Below are positions 1 to 8,405 of a DNA stretch of 64,000 nt, piece by piece. Source of the DNA: Korobacter sp963758505 (GTDB lineage: Bacteria > Acidobacteriota > Terriglobia > Terriglobales > Acidobacteriaceae). Within the stretch, counting starts at the first letter, position 1; every line of letters starts with the position of its first letter. The position numbers and the translations under genes were made by a program. Location: positions 1 through 64,000 of the forward strand of contig CAVWVJ010000002.1 of the NCBI GenBank assembly GCA_963758505.1. The letters are read 5' to 3'. The notes below the pieces were generated by a model that had not been told where the DNA came from, made no database searches, and worked only from the letters and a program-made list of their open reading frames with translations.

Positions 1-1371
1 ACGCACGGCACATGGATTGGGGCTTTGTGCCCTATCCGCCTTTCACTCCCTTGGTGGAGCGAATCTGCCTTTCGATTTTCGGCCTCTCTCTTGTTGGGCT
101 ACGACTGTTTTCAGTGATCGCACAGGCTGCTGCCATTGTTTTCACAGGCCTGATGGCTCGGGGAGCTCGGTGGCGAACGACTAGCCCAGATCACGGCAGC
201 TTTCGCGATCGCGTTTTCTCCTCTCGCACTCTTTGAGGGCACGGAGTTTCAGTACACCACCTTCGACTATTTGTGGTGGGTTCTGATTGCTTATTGCGTG
301 ATCCGCCTGCTCAAAAGCGAGAATCCGCGCTGGTGGCTGGTGATTGGAGTGTTGATTGGTATCGGGTTCCAAACAAAATACACGATGGCGTTTTACACTT
401 CCGGAATCGTCGCCGGAGTTTTGTTCACCCGAGCGCGTCGTTATCTAGCCAGCGGATGGCTGTGGGGTGGGGTAGTGCTGGCAGTGTTGATCTTTCTGCC
501 GAATCTCATCTGGCAGATTCGGCACGGATTCATCTCGTTACAATTCCTTCAACATATTCATCAGCGGGACGTGGGGCAGGGGCGGTCTGACGGATTTTTC
601 CGCGATCAGTTCATGATTTGTACGAACCCCTTTACGGCTCCCCTGTGGATTGCCGGATTAGTCGGATTCTTGCGGGGCCGGCGCTATCGCATGCTGGCGT
701 GGATGTATCTCGTCCCGTTGGGACTATACGTGTTAGGGAAAGGACGAGGCTACTACCTCGGGGCCGCATATCCGATGCTTATCGCAATGGGCGCGGTGAT
801 GGCCGTGCGCTGGGTCTCTTCGCTCTCGGCCCTGCCGCGTCGTGCACTCAAGTTCGCTTTCTTTCTGGCCCTCTTTGTCGGCGGTGTTTACATCTCCGCG
901 GTTGTTCTTCCAATTGCTTCGAGTGGTCCACTTCGGGATTTTGCGCTCAAAAACAACGGCGACCTGCGGGAAGAAATCGGGTGGGACGAACTGGTGAAGG
1001 CGGTGGCCGTAGTTCGAGACTCGTTGCCTCCCGAACAGCGCGAGAATGTTGGAATTGTGGTCGGCAATTACGGAGAACAGGGAGCGATCGTAATACTGGG
1101 TCCCGAGTACCACCTGCCGCCTCCAATAAGCGGGACCAATTCGGCGTGGTTGCGCGGATACCCGGATTCTCCGCCGGCAACCTTGATTGTCCTTGGCTTC
1201 GGGCGGTCGTCTGTGGAACGAACCTTCACCTCGTGCCGACTGTCCGGACATAACGGGAATTCGGAAGGCATTCGCAACGAAGAGAGCGAATCACATCCAG
1301 ATATTTTTGTTTGCGGTCCGCCCCACCTGCCATGGCCGGAATTCTGGAAAGCCTTCAAGAGGTTTGGCTAA
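1..1371 (+). CDS. GT39/ArnT-like membrane glycosyltransferase, 5'-partial and frameshifted
   Basis: Polytopic glycosyltransferase of the GT39/PMT_2 superfamily, which transfers a sugar from a polyprenyl-phosphate donor to an envelope acceptor. The beginning lies before the window. The first readable part contains DWGFVPYPPFTP, the conserved acidic loop after the first membrane helix; many hydrophobic helices follow to about 920, then a soluble C-terminal part ending at the TAA at 1371. The frame breaks in the G run at 160-163: upstream reads FTGLMAR, and removing one G gives ELGGERLAQITAAF, joining smoothly to the rest. This is one gene with a +1 indel, either a sequencing error or a true lesion. 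It overlaps the convergent glgB by 4 bp. The acceptor cannot be told. Confidence 0.8.
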
Positions 1372-3359
1372 GCTGCTTTGAAAAATAGCGCGGATAGCGG
1401 GGGCAGCGTTAGTTTCAGCGAGAACGGCCTGCCGTGAGTGGGGATCTCTTCGGCATGGACTCCGCCGAGGTTGCCCATGCCACTGCCGGCATATTCGCGG
1501 GCATCGCTGTTAAGGAGTTCGCGCCAGTAGCCGCCGTGAGGGACGCCGATTCGATATCCCACGCGAGGCACGGGAGTGAAGTTGCAGACGACGAGCACGG
1601 TGTCTTGCGGCGACTCGCTTTTGCGCAGAAGAGAAATCGTGCTGTTAGCGTTGTCGTTGCAATCCACCCATTCGAAGCCAGCTGGATTGTTATCGAGCAC
1701 GTGCATGGCGGGTTCGCCGCGGTAGAGACGGTTCAACTGTTCCATCCAGGCCTGCACGCCGCGGTGAACCTGATACTGGACTACATCCCATTCGAGGCTG
1801 GTATCGTGGGCCCACTCGCGGACTTGTCCGAACTCGCAGCCCATAAACATTAATTTCTTGCCGGGTTGCGCGTACATGTAGGCGTAGAGCAGGCGGAGGT
1901 TGGCGAAGCGCTGCCACTCGTCCCCGGGCATTTTGCCGATCAACGACCCTTTGCCGTGGACGACTTCATCGTGCGAGAGCGGGAGCACGAAATTTTCGAA
2001 GAACGAATAAATCATGCGGAAAGTGAGCAGGTTGTGCTGGTACTTGCGATGGATGGGATCGTTCTGAAAATACTTGAGCGTGTCGTGCATCCATCCCATG
2101 TCCCACTTGAGACCGAAGCCGAGGCCGCCGAGGTAGACAGGCTTTGAGACCATGGGCCACGAAGTGGATTCTTCGGCGGTGGTCTGAATGTCGGGATGTT
2201 CTTTGTAGGCTTCCTGATTGAAGCGGCGCAGGAAATCGATGGCGTCGAGATTTTCGCGGCCACCGAATTTGTTGGGAATCCATTCGCCCTGCTTGCGCGA
2301 ATAATCGAGGTAAAGCATCGACGCGACCGCGTCCACGCGCAGGCCGTCGATGTGATATTTGTCGAGCCAGAACATGGCGCTCGACATCAGGAAGCTGCGG
2401 ACTTCAGGGCGGCCATAGTTAAAGATGTGCGTCTTCCAGTCGGGATGAAATCCCTGGCGCGAGTCGGCGTGCTCGTAGAGATGCGTACCGTCGAAGTAAG
2501 CGAGGCCATGAGCGTCGGAAGGGAAGTGAGATGGGACCCAGTCGAGGATGACGCCGATGCCGTGCTGATGCAGGAAATCGACGAGGTACATAAAATCCTG
2601 CGGCGTGCCGTAGCGGGAGGTGGGTGCGAAGTATCCGGTGGTCTGATAACCCCAGGAACCGTAGAAAGGATGCTCCATCACCGGCAGGAACTCGACGTGA
2701 GTGAAGCCAAGCTGTCCGACATATTGGGCGAGGCGGGGCGCGGTCTCACGATAAGTCAGTGGGCGGTTGTGTTCTTCCGGGACGCGCATCCACGAGCCAA
2801 GATGCACCTCGTAAACGGACTGGGGCGCGCGAAGAGAGTTGCGTTCGACACGCTTCTGCATCCAGTCATGGTCGTTCCACTGGTAATCGAGGTCCCAGAC
2901 GACGGAAGCGGTGCGCGGAGGTTTCTCGTGCATCAGGCCGAGGGGATCGGCTTTGTCGATGTGATATCCGTGACTCTGCGATTCGATGTGGAACTTGTAG
3001 AGCGCGCCGCGATCCGCGCCGGGGACGAAGCCTTCCCAGATTCCCGATGAACCGCGGGGTGCAAGGCGATTCGTTTTGGTATCCCATTCGTTGAAGCTGC
3101 CGACGACCGACACCGAGCGCGCATTGGGGGCCCAGACGCTGAAGATCGGCGCCAGACTGGCCGTTGTGCGTGGCGAGGTGGGCCCCATCTTGTCGTACAT
3201 GCGATAGTTGCTGCCCTCATTGAAGAGGTAGAGATCGTTTTCGTAAGGAGTTGCGGCGTAGTCAGGGTCGTCTCGGTGCTCATAACATTCGCGGCGTAAT
3301 CTGCTTAGTCTACCGGAATATGACGCGCAGAAGCACCCGGCGGCGACAAATCCGCGCAT
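1368..3359 (-). CDS. glgB: 1,4-alpha-glucan branching enzyme GlgB (frame-disturbed N-terminus)
   Basis: Glycogen branching enzyme: cuts alpha-1,4 chains and rejoins them as alpha-1,6 branches in the cytoplasm. CBM48 (FSVWAPNARSVSVVG) is followed by a GH13 barrel with DGLRVDAVAS (nucleophile Asp), TTAEESTSWP (acid Glu) and LPLSHDEVVHGKGS (transition-state Asp), then the C-terminal beta domain. The open frame starts at ATG 3359, but the true start is probably ATG 3283 (MSTETTLTTP) in another frame, needing one missing base near 3250. Just downstream, residues PTSPRTTASLAP look out of frame: adding a G at the C run 3183-3186 and removing a base near 3145 gives GAHLATHNGQSGADFSVW, which fits the family. 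GH57 is divergent next door, forming a glycogen/alpha-glucan locus. Confidence 0.9.
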   Translation of the reverse strand: MRGFVAAGCFCASYSGRLSRLRRECYEHRDDPDYAATPYENDLYLFNEGSNYRMYDKMGPTSPRTTASLAPIFSVWAPNARSVSVVGSFNEWDTKTNRLAPRGSSGIWEGFVPGADRGALYKFHIESQSHGYHIDKADPLGLMHEKPPRTASVVWDLDYQWNDHDWMQKRVERNSLRAPQSVYEVHLGSWMRVPEEHNRPLTYRETAPRLAQYVGQLGFTHVEFLPVMEHPFYGSWGYQTTGYFAPTSRYGTPQDFMYLVDFLHQHGIGVILDWVPSHFPSDAHGLAYFDGTHLYEHADSRQGFHPDWKTHIFNYGRPEVRSFLMSSAMFWLDKYHIDGLRVDAVASMLYLDYSRKQGEWIPNKFGGRENLDAIDFLRRFNQEAYKEHPDIQTTAEESTSWPMVSKPVYLGGLGFGLKWDMGWMHDTLKYFQNDPIHRKYQHNLLTFRMIYSFFENFVLPLSHDEVVHGKGSLIGKMPGDEWQRFANLRLLYAYMYAQPGKKLMFMGCEFGQVREWAHDTSLEWDVVQYQVHRGVQAWMEQLNRLYRGEPAMHVLDNNPAGFEWVDCNDNANSTISLLRKSESPQDTVLVVCNFTPVPRVGYRIGVPHGGYWRELLNSDAREYAGSGMGNLGGVHAEEIPTHGRPFSLKLTLPPLSALFFKAA

Positions 3360-3380
3360 GCTATGCTGGCTGCTCCAGTC

Positions 3381-4876
3381 ATGGCGTCCCTGCGGGTCAT
3401 CCTTCTTTGGCATCAACACCAGCCGTTTTACAAGGATCTGGTTACCGGCCAGTACCGTTTGCCCTGGGTGCGCCTGCACGCGCTGAAAGACTACTACGGG
3501 ATGGTCAAACTGCTGGACGAATTCCCTAATGTTCATCAGAACTTCAATCTTGTGCCCTCTCTGATGGTTCAAATTCAGGATTATGTGGAAGGCACCGCCC
3601 AGGATCCATTCCTCAGCGTGGCAGCGAAGCCAGCAAAAGATTTGACGGAAGAAGAGCGCCGCTTCGCACTCCGATATCTGTTTCAAGCAAATCCGCAGAA
3701 CGTGATTGGCCGATATCCCCGATACCGAGAGTTGTGGTACTATTTCGCGCTCACGAAAATAATCCGGAGCGAGCCGAGCGCTATTTTCAGGCGCAGGATT
3801 TTACTGATCTACAGGTCTTGTCGCAGCTTGCATGGTTCGATGAATTCTTCCTGGAAGAGAAAGACATTGCTGCGCTGGTCACGAAGGGCCACTACTTTTC
3901 ACTTGATGATCAAACAGCTGTGATCGCGCGGGAACGAGAACTGTTGGGTCGCGTCCTGTGCCCATGCTGAGGCGGCGAAGAAAGGCTCGATCGAGATCTC
4001 GGCCACTCCGTTTTATCATCCGATCCTTCCGTTAATTTGCGATACGAACGCGGGGGCAGTGTCGTCCCCAGGATTGCCGTTACCGCAAAATCGATTTCGC
4101 CATCCGGAAGACGCTCGGGAACAGATCACGAAAGGCCTCGATCTCCACGAACGGGTTTTCGGTATTCGGCCCAAAGGAATCTGGCCCTCGGAAGGCAGCG
4201 TCTCCGAGGAAGTGCTGGCCCTCGCGCATAGCGTGGGTGTGCAGTGGATGGCGACAGATGAAGGCGTACTCGGGCGCAGCGCCGGAATGTTCTTCGCACG
4301 GGACGGCAACGGCCGGTTGCCCTCGCACATGGCGGACAAGCTCTACAACATCCATCGCTATGAAAACGGGCCGGCCACCATGAACCTGGTATTTCGGGAT
4401 CACCAGATTTCGGATCTGATCGGCTTCGTCTATTCCGGCATGCCTCCAGCGGATGCGGCCCGTCACTTGATTAACAACATCAAAGAAGCTGCGCGGCCGG
4501 TGCTATCAAGGGGCAGGGACGCTGTCGTCTCAATCATTCTCGATGGCGAGAACGCCTGGGAATACTATCCAAAATCCGGCCGGGAATTTCTGCGACGCTT
4601 TTATGACGTGCTGCAGCATGAACCGGGACTTGAAGCGGTGACAATTTCTGAGGCGATCGCCCGTCATAAAGATTTCAGCCCTATGTCATCACTCGTGCCA
4701 GGTTCGTGGATCAGCGCAAATTTCAACGTGTGGATCGGCGCTCCCGAAGACAATCGCGCGTGGGACTATTTGAATCACGCGCGCCAGTTTTACGAACTGA
4801 ATGCACCGCGAGCAACGGAAGAGCAACGCAAGTTAGCATTCGACGAAATCTTGATCGCCGAGGGTAGCGATTGTAT
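3381..4876 (+). pseudogene. GH57 family glycoside hydrolase, two frameshifts and 3' truncation
   Basis: Alpha-glucan-active GH57 enzyme (amylase/glucanotransferase class), shown by RVILLWHQHQPFYKDL at the N-terminus, FTDLQVLSQLAWFDEFFL, GIWPSEGSVSEEVL (nucleophile Glu) and WMATDEGVLGR (acid Asp). ATG 3381 matches the usual family start. The frame is lost near 3746 (one C missing after TATTTC) and again near 3955-3961 (one base extra); correcting both restores one continuous protein through AHAEAAKKGSIEI and PFYHPILPLICDTN. The gene then stops abruptly at EGSD-(W), where related proteins continue for roughly 150-200 residues, because it runs into an AT-rich rRNA-like segment. Broken as written; possibly intact in the organism if the indels and junction are assembly faults. 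Confidence 0.8.
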
Positions 4877-5115
4877 ATTGTTTAGATCCGTTAAATTTTC
4901 GGTGTGATCTCCTATCATATAAACCAGTGCTCTGTTACGAGGTCTTTAAAAAATGGCCGCTTCTAAGCCTATTTCCTGATTGTATTTGGAGGCACATCCT
5001 TTATTTCACTTAACAATAATTTTGGAACCTTATTAACTCTTGTTTAGGGCTGTTTCCCTTTAGACATACAACCTTAGCGTTCTATGTCCGATTATTTAAT
5101 ATTCATCTTAACCCT
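4875..5115 (-). rRNA. AT-rich fragment of large-subunit (23S-like) rRNA, antisense
   Basis: Read on the minus strand, this stretch follows 23S rRNA around the L11-binding/GTPase-associated centre (E. coli about 980-1130). Conserved blocks in order: GGGAAACAGCCC, AAGGTTCCAAA, GTTAAGTG, GGCTTAGAAGCGGCCA, TTTAAAGA, GTAACAGAGCACTGG, AACGGATCTAAAC. The GTPase-centre part lies at 4924-4978. It is far more AT-rich than either flank, and the variable parts resemble mitochondrial rather than bacterial LSU rRNA. It interrupts GH57 at its left edge; the right edge is vague (5110-5160). No other rRNA parts are present. Most likely an assembly chimera or an inserted organellar fragment. Identity as LSU rRNA is firm; source is inference. 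Confidence 0.8.
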
Positions 5116-5162
5116 TTCGAGTGCAAATACTCTCCGATAAAATCTTCACGATCCCCACGGTA

Positions 5163-5759
5163 ATGCGCAGCCGGAGGTGCTCGCACAGCTTGCAGGGGCT
5201 AAAGCCCAATTTTTTAGCAGACGATTTCGGCACGACTGAAGTCGTGCCCTGATACGAGCTAGATGGGATGCGACGGACGATTCGGTACGACTGCAGTCGT
5301 GCCCCGATACAAGTGGCACCTGCACGAAGATTGATGTGGACGTAGGGGTCCTTCGACTACGAACGCTTTGCGTTCTTCGCTCAGGATGACAAAGTTGGGG
5401 ATGCGCAGCCGGAGGTGCTCGCACAGATTGCAGGGGCTAAAGCCCAACTCTTCCGCAGACGATTTCGGCACGACTGAAGTCGTGCCCTGATACGAGTGGC
5501 ACCTGCACGAAGATTGATGTGGACGTAGGGGTCCTTCGGCTTCGAACGCTGCGCGTTCTTCGCTCAGGATGACAAAGCTGGGGATGCGCAGCCGGAGGTG
5601 CTCGCACAGATTGCAGGGGCTAAAGCCCAACTCTTCCGCAGACGATTTCGGCACGACTGCAGTCGTGCCCTGATACAAGTGGCACCTGCACGAAGATTGA
5701 TGTGGACGTAGGGGTCCTTCGACTACGAACGCTTTCGCGTTCTTCGCTCAGGATGACAG
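5163..5759. repeat. Three direct copies of a compound ~180-240 bp repeat
   Basis: Copies begin at 5163, 5401 and 5584 with ATGCGCAGCCGGAGGTGCTC. Each holds a GGGGCTAAAGCCC stem, a GCACGACT-NN-AGTCGTGC palindrome (family A, minus orientation, 5191-5255, 5429-5493, 5612-5676), a linker GATTGATGTGGACG, and a CTTCGCTCAGGATGACA block (family B, minus orientation). Copy 1 is longer because it carries a second palindrome at 5278-5312. A further partial family B block lies at 5763-5787, directly against the rpoN stop. Copies differ by few bases, so the duplication is recent. No gene is seen in 4908-5791. Confidence 0.9.
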
Positions 5760-5791
5760 ACCTGCGCTTCTTCGCTCAGGATGACAAGTAG

Positions 5792-7606
5792 CTAGTTGCG
5801 GACGCGGCGCTGGTGGGTGCTGGGAATGCGCATATCTTCGCGGTATTTCGCGACGGTGCGGCGGGTGACCTGGATTCCCTGCGACTGCAGGATGCGGGTG
5901 ATCTGCTCGTCGGTCAGCGGACGGGCGGGATCTTCTTCTTCGATCAGCTTTTTCACGCGGCGCTTGAGGATGAGCAGCGAAGTGGCTCCGCCTTCGGGGC
6001 CGTTGACGCTTTCACTGAAGAAGTAACGCAGCTCGTACACGCCTTGCGAGGTGTGGACGTATTTGTTGGCTACGGCGCGGCTGACGGTCGAGGGGTGGAC
6101 GCCGATTTCCTCGGCGACCTCTTTGATCATCATCGGCTTGAGCTGGTCGATACCCTGGTCGAGGAAGTCGCGCTGGCGGTTGATGATCGAGTAGCAGACT
6201 TTCAAGATCGTCTGCTTGCGCTGCTCGATGTTCTTGATGAGCTGGATCGCCGACTTGTAGCGCTCTTTGACGTAATTGCGAACGTCTTTTTCCGCGGCGT
6301 CGCGGTTCAGCAGACGTTTATAGCCGGGATTCACGCGAAGCTGCGGGATCTCTTCGTCGTTCATCACCACGATGTACTCGTCGCCCTGCTTGACGAAGGC
6401 CACATCGGGCTCGATGAGGCGGGTTTCCTGCTTGTTGTAGCGGAGACCCGGCTTGGGATCGAGGGTGCGGACGAAGTCGAGGGCGGCAGTGACGGCTTCG
6501 AGCGGACGGCCTAGCGCCTTCGCGATTTCCTTATATTGTTTGTTCTGCAGCTCGCGCATGTGGTCGGTGACCATGTTGATGGCGTCATCGATGGCCTGGG
6601 CGATGTGTCCGTTGCCGTTCTTGTGCGGCATGGACTCGAAGTAGCGGAGCTGGATGAGGAGGCATTCGCGCAGGTCGCGGGCGGCGATGCCGATCGGGTC
6701 CAGGTTCTGGAGGATGTGAATGGCTTCCTGGAGAGCGTCGCGGCTGAAAGGGACGGCGGCGGGCGTTGTGCGCCGCGGAACCAGGCTCGGGCGCGGGGTT
6801 TCGATGGTCTGCACCTGAACGGGCGTATGCTCTTCCGCTTCCCGCTCGAGGCCGTCGGATGGCGTGTTGGTGGTTGCAAAGACCGCCATATCCAAAGCCG
6901 CAATCTGCTCATCGACATCGGAGGCGAGCACGAGGGCGGAATCAAGAACGTCTTTGGGGTCTGGATCGCTGGACAGTTCAACAGGCTCTTCCGAGACGAT
7001 TCCGAGAAGTTCGTCGTCGCTCGCGGTCAGGTAGCCTTCGTCGTTCAGATTGCCGATGATGAGGTCGGCGGCAGCCGCGACATCGTCTTTCAGGTGCATC
7101 GAGCCAAGCTGCCACATGAGGTGGTCGGTCAGAGTGGTGGGCTTGGAGAGGAAATTCTCGAAGGAGGGGCGTTCGACGTCTTCGATTTCGCTGGTACTAC
7201 GGTAGCCCGGGTCGAGATATTCCTGAAAAAACGAGCCAAAATCGATCTCTTCGAACGGGTCCTTGGCTTCCGGAGTAGCGGGTGTCTCTTCGGTGGCAAC
7301 GGCGGAATCCCGCTCACGTTGCTCCTCTTTGGCCGAAACATCGTCCAGAAGGGGGACATTTTCGTCCAGTTCCTCCAGGACCGGGTTCTCAATCATCTCC
7401 TCATTGATCATCTCCTTGAGCTCCATCTTATTGAGCGCAAGGACGCTGACCATCTGAACCAGACCCGGCGTGAGGATCTGTTTCTGAGAGACCTTCAGAT
7501 TGAGCTTTGGCTGGAGCAGCACCATAAATGTCTTTTGGAGGCGACCTTTAGATTTTAAACCAGAAGTGGACGATTTCATTTGCACATAAGTTACTTTCGG
7601 AACCAT
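5792..7606 (-). CDS. rpoN: RNA polymerase sigma-54 factor RpoN
   Basis: Sigma-54, which directs RNA polymerase to -24/-12 promoters and needs an AAA+ enhancer-binding activator. Region I is Leu/Gln-rich (LQPKLNLKVSQKQILTPGLVQM), an acidic linker of about 150 residues follows, then the core-binding domain (DPIGIAARDLRECLLIQLR), the HTH (EEIGVHPSTVSRAVANKYV) and the C-terminal RpoN box TRRTVAKYRE. At 604 residues it is longer than the usual 450-500, from the acidic linker and a further insertion near residues 200-290. No clear ribosome site marks the start; ATG 7579 and ATG 7525 (MVLLQPKL) are plausible alternatives. It sits just downstream of lptB, as in many bacteria. A possible partner activator is encoded at 26033-27421. 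Confidence 0.95.
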   Translation of the reverse strand: MVPKVTYVQMKSSTSGLKSKGRLQKTFMVLLQPKLNLKVSQKQILTPGLVQMVSVLALNKMELKEMINEEMIENPVLEELDENVPLLDDVSAKEEQRERDSAVATEETPATPEAKDPFEEIDFGSFFQEYLDPGYRSTSEIEDVERPSFENFLSKPTTLTDHLMWQLGSMHLKDDVAAAADLIIGNLNDEGYLTASDDELLGIVSEEPVELSSDPDPKDVLDSALVLASDVDEQIAALDMAVFATTNTPSDGLEREAEEHTPVQVQTIETPRPSLVPRRTTPAAVPFSRDALQEAIHILQNLDPIGIAARDLRECLLIQLRYFESMPHKNGNGHIAQAIDDAINMVTDHMRELQNKQYKEIAKALGRPLEAVTAALDFVRTLDPKPGLRYNKQETRLIEPDVAFVKQGDEYIVVMNDEEIPQLRVNPGYKRLLNRDAAEKDVRNYVKERYKSAIQLIKNIEQRKQTILKVCYSIINRQRDFLDQGIDQLKPMMIKEVAEEIGVHPSTVSRAVANKYVHTSQGVYELRYFFSESVNGPEGGATSLLILKRRVKKLIEEEDPARPLTDEQITRILQSQGIQVTRRTVAKYREDMRIPSTHQRRVRN

Positions 7607-7676
7607 ACCAAGGAGAATTGGTGAAGGAAATGCTTAGGGATTTGTGGGTCAAAAACGGTGGTCACAGGTTGCGGAG

Positions 7677-8405
7677 TTAAACGAGGGTGAAACTTTCGCC
7701 GAGATAAACGCGCTTGACCTCGGGATCGCTGCCGAGTTCTTCGGGGGTGCCGGCGCGGAAGATGCGGCCTTCATTAATGATGTACGCGCGATCGGTGACA
7801 GAGAGGGTTTCGCGGACGTTGTGGTCGGTGATGAGCACGCCGATGCCGCTGGCCTTGAGATCGAAGATGATCTTTTGAATATCGAGAACGGCAATGGGAT
7901 CGATGCCGGAGAAGGGCTCGTCGAGGAGGATGAACGCCGGGGAGATGCAGAGACACCGGGCGATCTCGACACGGCGGCGTTCGCCACCGGAGAGTGAATA
8001 ACCTTTGCTTTTGCGAATGTGCCCGAGACCGAGCTGGTCGATGAGGCGCTCCATGCGTTCGCGGCGCTCATGCCACGAGATCGGTTGTGCTTCGAGCACC
8101 GCCAGGATATTTTCTTCGACCGTGAGCTTGCGAAATACGGAGGGTTCCTGGGGCAGGTAGCTGATGCCGTAATTGCGCGCGCGGAGATACATCGGAACGT
8201 CGGTGATCTCTTTGTCGTCGATGACCACGCGGCCGGTATCGAGGGGGATGAGGCCCACGATCATGTAGAAGCTGGTAGTTTTGCCGGCGCCGTTGGGACC
8301 GAGGAGGCCGACGACCTCGCCCTGCTCCACATGGATGTTGACGCCGTTCACCACACGTCGGCCGCGGTAGGTTTTCCCCAGTTCTTCAGCCGAAAGGATA
8401 CTCAT
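7677..8405 (-). CDS. lptB: LPS export ABC transporter ATPase LptB
   Basis: Cytoplasmic ATPase of the LptB2FG complex that drives lipopolysaccharide from the inner membrane across the periplasm. Walker A GPNGAGKTTS, signature LSGGERRRVEIARCL, Walker B FILLDEPFSGIDP and switch His (LITDHNVRETL) are all intact; 242 residues is the normal length. Its ATG overlaps the stop of the lptC-like gene as TAATG, so translation is probably coupled. The lptC-lptB-rpoN order is a widely conserved arrangement. Confidence 0.96.
   Translation of the reverse strand: MSILSAEELGKTYRGRRVVNGVNIHVEQGEVVGLLGPNGAGKTTSFYMIVGLIPLDTGRVVIDDKEITDVPMYLRARNYGISYLPQEPSVFRKLTVEENILAVLEAQPISWHERRERMERLIDQLGLGHIRKSKGYSLSGGERRRVEIARCLCISPAFILLDEPFSGIDPIAVLDIQKIIFDLKASGIGVLITDHNVRETLSVTDRAYIINEGRIFRAGTPEELGSDPEVKRVYLGESFTLV

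Noticed and set aside
5400..5678. Short minus-strand frame with repeated residues in the 5-kb repeat block
   Set aside because: It is only the translation of three repeat copies.
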